A stretch of DNA of 10,623 nt from an uncultured Haloferula sp. (GTDB lineage Bacteria > Verrucomicrobiota > Verrucomicrobiae > Verrucomicrobiales > Akkermansiaceae), in the NCBI GenBank assembly GCA_946481625.1, contig CAMLOZ010000060.1:1-10623 (forward strand), in the 5' to 3' direction. The notes below the pieces were generated by a model. That model saw nothing but the letters and a program-made list of their open reading frames with translations, was not told the DNA's origin and ran no database searches. Made by a program: the position numbers and the translations under genes. Shown here piece after piece: positions 6,479 to 10,623 of this stretch. How positions within the stretch are numbered: the stretch's first letter is position 1; every line of letters starts with the position of its first letter.

Positions 6479-9139
6479 TCAAACACCGGGGGAAAGCGCC
6501 GCAGCGGAAGACTCCATCGTTTCCGCAGGCAGGCGGATGGTGAATTCGGCACCACCCGCCGGATGATTGCGCGCCAGAACCTCGCCGCCAAGCGCCCGGA
6601 GAAAACCTTTTACAATGGACAGTCCCAAGCCCGTGCCTCCGGCCGGCGAACCGGGCGAACGATAGAATTTCCCGAAAATCCGCCGCTCCTCCCCTTCGGC
6701 CAGACCCTGGCCGTGATCCCTCACGACGACTTCGACCCCTTTCGCCCGGCGCAAAACCGAAAGCTCGACCGGCGTGCCTTCCGGCGTGTGGACCGCGGCA
6801 TTGTGCAGGAGATTCGCGATGCACTGCTCCAGCAGACCGTGGTCGGTTTTCACCAGCGGGAGATCCGGCGGCACGTCCACCTTCAGCTCGCGGTGCTTCA
6901 TCGGGTCCCGCGTCATCTCCACCGCCCCTGAAACGATGTCGTTCACGTCGCACCACTCCGGCTTCGGTTCCACCACGGAGGCCTCCAGCCGCGTCATCTG
7001 CAGCAAGCCCTCCACGATGCGCTGAAGCCGCCGCGACGCGGTGTCGATCTCCGATACGCGGGGATCGTTCCGGCAATCCTCCATCGTCTCCACCGCCGCC
7101 CGGATCACGGCGATCGGCGTCTTCAGTTCGTGGGACACGCTGTCGAAGAGCGCCCGCCGCAGCCTCTCGCCCTCTTCCAGTCGCTCGGCATGTTGCACCG
7201 CTTCGATGAAGTGCTCCTTCTCGAGCACCAGCGCGAGTTGCAGCGCGAAGGCCTCCATCGCCTGCCGCTCGGTGAAGGCCAAGGCCCCGGCATCCCGCTT
7301 CAATCCCATCACGCCCATCGTGGAGGTCGCCGTCTGGAGCGGGAACCAGGTGGCCTCCGCCGAGGGAAGGGTATCGGTGAAGCGCCCCGCCGGACGGTGG
7401 TTCGAAAAGGTCCACGCTCCCACCGCGAATTCGCTTTCGCCCGGCTGGAAGGCGCTGGCCGGATGTGCGGCGCGGCCAAGCGAGTGATCGTCCTGCCTCA
7501 AAAGCAGCGCCACCTGCCCGCCCAGGATCGACTCGATCACCCGCAGCGCCGCCTCCAGACCGCGACCGGTCTCCGGACTCAGCGCCGCCTGCTGGGTCAC
7601 GCGCAGCAGCGCGTCCGTATGCCGCTGCCGCTGTCGCTCCGCGACCTCCCTCATCCGTAGCCGCGTGGCCAGTTGCCCCATGGCCAGCGCCACCACGAAG
7701 AACATCGCCAGCATCGCCATGTCTTCCGGCTTGTCCACGTGCAGCGTGAACCGCGGCGGGATGAAAAGATAGTTCCATGCCAGTGCCGAAATCCCGGCCA
7801 TCATCAGGGTCGCTCCCCGCTTCCAGCGCATCGACCCCAGAACGATGGCCAGCAGGTAGATGAACGACGGCACGGTGTAGCCGGTCACCGGCATGGCAAA
7901 CAACCCGACCGCGGTGGCCAGCGCCGTCAAACCCGCGGCACCCGCATAGTCGTTCCCGGCACCGCCTGCCGATACAGACGGCTCTCCCCGCGCGCGTGCC
8001 GGCCTCCCGGCAAAGGGCCGCACCACGCACACGTCGATGTCCCCGCTGCCCGCGATCACCCGGTCGGTCAGCCCGCTCTTGCGGAAGAAGCGTTTGCGAT
8101 CCGACTTTCCCACCACGATCTGGCTCACGTTCCTGTCGCGAGCGACTTCTAAAAGAGCAGCGGCCACATCATCGCCGGTGACATGCACGACCTCCCCGCC
8201 AAGCTTCCTCACCAGCGCGAGCCCGCGTGCCAATAGCTCCTCTTCGTCCGGCCGCAAGGTCCGCACCCCTTCCACCCACACGCCGATCCACGGGCATCCG
8301 ATCCGCGCCGCGGCGCGCCGCGTCCAGCGCACCAGGCTCTCCGAATAGGGCGTGGGCGCGACCCCCACCAGCAACCGCGCATTCGTCTTCCACGGACTGG
8401 AATCCCGCCGCGCACGGCGGAGGTCTTCCAGATCGCGGTCCACCCGTTCCGCCGTGAAGCGCAGCGCCATCTCGCGCAACGCCGTCAGATTGCCCTCGCG
8501 GAAAAACCCCTCCGCCGCCGCGTTCGCCCGCTCGCCCAGATAGACTTTCCCCTCCCCCAGCCGCTGCAAGAGCTTCTCCACACCGAGATCCACCAACTGG
8601 ATCTCGTGCGCGAGATCCAGAATCGAATCCGGCACCGTCTCCTGCACCGCCACCCCCGTGATCTGCCGGACGATGTCCACCTGGCTTTCAATGTGCTGGA
8701 CATTGACGGTCGTGCAGACGTCGATCCCCGCATCGAGCAGTTCCAGCACGTCCTGGTAGCGCTTGTGGTGCCTGCTGCCCGGCGCGTTCGTGTGCGCCAG
8801 CTCGTCCACCAGCAGGAAGTCCGGCCGACGCGCCAGCGCCGCGTCGAGGTCGAATTCCTCTAACAGATGCCCCGCGTGCTCCAGCTTCCTGCGCGGCAAC
8901 AACTCCAGTCCCTCCAGAAGCGCCGCCGTCTCCGCACGCCCGTGAGTCTCCACCACCCCGGCAAGGACCCGCACACCCTCGTTCCGCCGCTGCCGCCCCA
9001 ACTGCAGCATCGCATAGGTCTTCCCCACCCCGGGACACATCCCCAGAAAGATGAAGAGCCGGCCTGAACGGCGGCCCCGTTCCTCGCGCTGCACCTGCGC
9101 GAGAAGGGCATCGGGATCGGGTCGGAACTCGTCGGTCAT
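6479..9139 (-). CDS. kdpD: Osmosensitive K+ channel sensor histidine kinase KdpD
   Basis: An 886-residue membrane histidine kinase/phosphatase that senses K+ and osmotic conditions and phosphorylates KdpE. All domains of a full-length KdpD are present in the usual order. The KdpD N-terminal ATP-binding domain (about 25-235) has a Walker A-like GMCPGVGKT (33-41) and LLVDELAHTN (109-118). A universal-stress-protein-like domain (about 252-375) contains VVGKSDRKRF (342-351). Four closely spaced membrane helices follow (about 400-416, 422-437, 442-459, 475-494). A GAF-like region (about 515-640) leads into the kinase core: H-box SHELKTP with His670, N-box NLLHNAAVHTP (776-786), DHGQGL (808-813) and GGTGLGL (834-840). 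Its length is near the E. coli protein. A GAGGA 12 bases upstream is a distant Shine-Dalgarno. It follows the small KdpC-like gene by 62 bases and precedes kdpE by 10. Confidence 0.96.
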   Translation of the reverse strand: MTDEFRPDPDALLAQVQREERGRRSGRLFIFLGMCPGVGKTYAMLQLGRQRRNEGVRVLAGVVETHGRAETAALLEGLELLPRRKLEHAGHLLEEFDLDAALARRPDFLLVDELAHTNAPGSRHHKRYQDVLELLDAGIDVCTTVNVQHIESQVDIVRQITGVAVQETVPDSILDLAHEIQLVDLGVEKLLQRLGEGKVYLGERANAAAEGFFREGNLTALREMALRFTAERVDRDLEDLRRARRDSSPWKTNARLLVGVAPTPYSESLVRWTRRAAARIGCPWIGVWVEGVRTLRPDEEELLARGLALVRKLGGEVVHVTGDDVAAALLEVARDRNVSQIVVGKSDRKRFFRKSGLTDRVIAGSGDIDVCVVRPFAGRPARARGEPSVSAGGAGNDYAGAAGLTALATAVGLFAMPVTGYTVPSFIYLLAIVLGSMRWKRGATLMMAGISALAWNYLFIPPRFTLHVDKPEDMAMLAMFFVVALAMGQLATRLRMREVAERQRQRHTDALLRVTQQAALSPETGRGLEAALRVIESILGGQVALLLRQDDHSLGRAAHPASAFQPGESEFAVGAWTFSNHRPAGRFTDTLPSAEATWFPLQTATSTMGVMGLKRDAGALAFTERQAMEAFALQLALVLEKEHFIEAVQHAERLEEGERLRRALFDSVSHELKTPIAVIRAAVETMEDCRNDPRVSEIDTASRRLQRIVEGLLQMTRLEASVVEPKPEWCDVNDIVSGAVEMTRDPMKHRELKVDVPPDLPLVKTDHGLLEQCIANLLHNAAVHTPEGTPVELSVLRRAKGVEVVVRDHGQGLAEGEERRIFGKFYRSPGSPAGGTGLGLSIVKGFLRALGGEVLARNHPAGGAEFTIRLPAETMESSAAALSPGV

Positions 9140-9151
9140 CGGCTTGGAATT

Positions 9152-9156
9152 TCCTC
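9152..9156 (-). promoter_or_regulatory. Candidate ribosome binding site of kdpD
   Basis: The minus strand reads GAGGA here, 12 bases before the kdpD ATG at 9139. The motif is good but the spacing is longer than usual, so its use is uncertain. Confidence 0.3.
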
Positions 9157-9193
9157 AGGCTGCCTCTGGCTCACGCTCATCCTAGCAGATCGC

Positions 9194-9219
9194 CTCGCCG
9201 GTCAAGGGCCGGCATCGAG
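9194..9219 (-). other. Hairpin spanning the stop codon of the small KdpC-like gene
   Basis: GCCGG (9197-9201) pairs with CCGGC (9209-9213) around a 7-base loop containing the stop codon, and CTC/GAG (9194-9196, 9217-9219) extends it beyond a 3-base bulge. It lies at the boundary between the transporter genes and kdpDE, where partial attenuation could lower sensor expression. There is no U-tract, so this may be only a chance GC-rich pairing. Confidence 0.25.
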
Positions 9220-9585
9220 GGCGATGTTCAACTTCGCCAGGCTTGCCCGCTCTCCTCCCACCGTGCGCGAGGGATGCGGCTGCGCCGCCTTGTCGATCAG
9301 CTTGTTGATCCGCTCTTTCATCGCCTCATCCCCCTCCCGCTCCCGGACGATCCGCTCCACTTGCTCCCTCGCCGCGGTCACGTCGATCCAGACCACGCCC
9401 TGTTCGTCCGGGGTCGCATCCTGAGCCTGGAAATACCGCGGACCGGATTGCGATTCCACCAGCCGCTCCATCGCAATCTTCTTCTCGTCCGGAAGCGGCT
9501 CCGCATTCTCCCGCATGAACCACCAGGCGACACCCAGTCCGCCCAGGATCAAACCGGCAAGGAAGATGCGGAGCGGGGATTTCAT
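9202..9585 (-). CDS. Small membrane protein resembling a shortened KdpC
   Basis: A 127-residue protein with one N-terminal hydrophobic helix (about 6-24: IFLAGLILGGLGVAWWF) and a polar remainder. Its C-terminal half visibly parallels KdpC: QVERIVRER (75-83) against QVERVARAR (146-154 of KdpC), a following helical stretch, and LAKLNIALDAG (116-126) against VVKLNLALDAT (184-194). The middle of KdpC, with its GSALLGQ, FHPRPS and SGSNLGPT motifs, is absent, which accounts for most of the length difference from the 196-residue KdpC. Its ATG overlaps the kdpC stop as ATGA, implying translational coupling; kdpD follows after 62 bases. The codon style is like its neighbours and the frame is clean, so it is a real gene and not decay debris. 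A duplicated and trimmed KdpC is the simplest origin. Its function is unknown: a KdpC-like accessory subunit or a link between transporter and sensor are possibilities. Confidence 0.8.
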   Translation of the reverse strand: MKSPLRIFLAGLILGGLGVAWWFMRENAEPLPDEKKIAMERLVESQSGPRYFQAQDATPDEQGVVWIDVTAAREQVERIVREREGDEAMKERINKLIDKAAQPHPSRTVGGERASLAKLNIALDAGP

Positions 9586-10172
9586 CGGGCGGTGGCGTCG
9601 AGCGCGAGGTTGAGCTTCACCACATTGACACCCGCATCCCCGAAGATGCCGAGATCCGGGTGATCCGTATGAGCTTCAATCAGCTCGCGGACTTTTTCCA
9701 CCGGAAGATTGCGGGCCCTCGCCACGCGCTCCACCTGGAGCGAGGCATTCGCCGGACTGATGTGCGGATCCAGGCCGCTGCCGGAAGCGGTCACCGCATC
9801 CGCCGGGACTTCACGGTCCAGAGCCAGCCCGTTCGTCGTCCGATACGCCGCGACCCGCTCCTTGAGCAAGTCGGCGAGCTTTTGCGAGGTCGGGCCGAGA
9901 TTGCTGCCGCTGGAACTTGCGGCATCATAGCCGTTCGCACCCGCCGCCGAGGGCCGTGGATGGAAGTACTTCTCTCCCGTGAAGTTCTGCCCGAGCAAGG
10001 CCGATCCCACGATCTTCCCGCTGCTGTCCTTGATCAGGCTGCCATCCGCCTTCTCGGCGAATGCCGTCCGGGCGACTCCCGTCACTACCAGCGGGTAGGC
10101 CGCGCAACAGACGATGGCAAGGATCACGGTCGCGCCGACCGCGCTGCGGACTTCAGAAACGAATGCATTCAT
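9582..10172 (-). CDS. kdpC: K+-transporting ATPase subunit C
   Basis: A 196-residue KdpC, the single-helix subunit of the KdpFABC high-affinity K+ pump, thought to stabilise the complex and assist ATP binding. The membrane helix is at about residues 12-33. Family motifs follow in order: GSALLGQNF (57-64 region), YFHPRPSA (69-76), SGSNLGPT (88-95), ASGSGLDPHISP (129-140), ANASLQVERVARAR (141-154) and the C-terminal GVNVVKLNLALD (181-192). The length matches the usual KdpC. The start is 3 bases after the kdpB stop and the stop overlaps the next gene by 4 bases, so it sits inside a tightly packed operon. Nothing essential is missing. Confidence 0.97.
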   Translation of the reverse strand: MNAFVSEVRSAVGATVILAIVCCAAYPLVVTGVARTAFAEKADGSLIKDSSGKIVGSALLGQNFTGEKYFHPRPSAAGANGYDAASSSGSNLGPTSQKLADLLKERVAAYRTTNGLALDREVPADAVTASGSGLDPHISPANASLQVERVARARNLPVEKVRELIEAHTDHPDLGIFGDAGVNVVKLNLALDATAR

Positions 10173-10175
10173 GGT

Positions 10176-10623
10176 TCAGACAAGGTGAAGGGTGGAGACG
10201 ATGAGATCGACCGCCTTGATTCCGGCAAAGGGCAGCAGCAGGCCACCGAGGCCATAGACGAGCAGGTTGCGGCGCAGCACGGCCATCGCGCCGAGCGGCT
10301 TGCAGGCCACGCCTTTCAGCGCGAGCGGGATGAGCGCGATGATGATGAGGGCGTTGAAAATCACCGCGCTGAGGATGGCGCTCTGCGGCGAGGCGAGCTT
10401 CATGACATTGAGCGGAGCGATCGCCGGGAAGGTGACCATCAGCATCGCCGGGATGATCGCGAAGTACTTCGCGACGTCGTTGGCGATCGAGAACGTTGTT
10501 AGAGAGCCGCGGGTCATCAGCAGTTGCTTTCCGATTTCCACGATCTCGATGAGCTTGGTCGGGTTGCTGTCGAGATCCACCATGTTGCCGGCTTCGCGCG
10601 CGGCCTGGGTGCCGCTGCTCATC
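10176..10623 (-). CDS. kdpB: K+-transporting ATPase subunit B, C-terminal part
   Basis: The last 148 or so residues of the P-type ATPase catalytic subunit, entering from the right edge; the in-window ATG at 10622-10620 is internal (the family reads AMxSGTQAAKEA here). Highly conserved stretches are [22 protein letters not shown] (split as [10 protein letters not shown] and [12 protein letters not shown]), [20 protein letters not shown] and [11 protein letters not shown], followed by the three C-terminal membrane helices ([19 protein letters not shown] and [19 protein letters not shown] are the clearest). The phosphorylation DKTGT site and ATP-binding domains are outside the window. kdpA, the remaining kdpB and the KdpE-controlled promoter should lie further right. 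Confidence 0.97.
   Translation of the reverse strand, partial: MSSGTQAAREAGNMVDLDSNPTKLIEIVEIGKQLLMTRGSLTTFSIANDVAKYFAIIPAMLMVTFPAIAPLNVMKLASPQSAILSAVIFNALIIIALIPLALKGVACKPLGAMAVLRRNLLVYGLGGLLLPFAGIKAVDLIVSTLHLV

Noticed and set aside
6469..6591. Upstream extension of kdpE by 41 codons
   Set aside because: The added residues overlap the end of kdpD and have no receiver-domain similarity. The GTG at 6468 gives the standard N-terminus.
6465..8030. 521-codon alternative frame on the minus strand
   Set aside because: It overlaps kdpD in another frame. The KdpD frame holds the H, N and G boxes, while this one is repetitive and rich in G, R and A.
1..10623. Mobile element, CRISPR, prophage, tRNA or rRNA content
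   Set aside because: No transposase, integrase, repeat-spacer pattern or RNA-gene signature was found on either strand.

Overview
The window is GC-rich, densely coding bacterial chromosome with no sign of phage, insertion sequence, CRISPR array or RNA gene. It reads as ordinary chromosomal genes plus one accessory-looking pair. Several starts lack a clear Shine-Dalgarno sequence, the intergenic regions are short, and the gene styles suggest a Gram-negative of the Verrucomicrobiota type (for example Luteolibacter or Haloferula relatives). That placement is an inference from style and is not proven here.

Left part (1-3665). A minus-strand cysteine desulfurase (NifS/IscS type) runs off the left edge. 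After a 274-base divergent intergenic region come two plus-strand genes for exported proteins. The first is a PhoX-like/DUF839 protein with a Sec signal peptide. A perfect 12-bp stem and a second structured leader separate it from a large diheme c-type cytochrome-like protein with two CxxCH sites 311 residues apart. The cytochrome is not a family I can assign a function to.

Middle (3735-5729). A cardiolipin synthase of the two-HKD phospholipase D superfamily, with two N-terminal membrane helices, converges on DNA-3-methyladenine glycosylase I (tag). Only 6 bases separate their stop codons.

Right part (5753-10623). A minus-strand potassium-transport operon reads kdpB (partial, entering from the right edge), kdpC, a small unnamed gene, kdpD, kdpE. 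KdpB and KdpC belong to the K+-pumping P-type ATPase. KdpD and KdpE are the sensor kinase and response regulator that normally control kdp transcription. kdpA, the rest of kdpB and the kdp promoter must lie to the right of the window. An AT-rich imperfect hairpin just after kdpE may end the operon.

The most interesting item is the small gene between kdpC and kdpD (9202-9585). It overlaps kdpC by 4 bases (ATGA) and encodes one membrane helix followed by a tail that visibly resembles the C-terminus of KdpC (QVERI..., LAKLNIALDA against QVERV..., VVKLNLALDA). It looks like a shortened KdpC paralogue built into the operon. The PhoX-like plus diheme cytochrome pair is the second item worth following.
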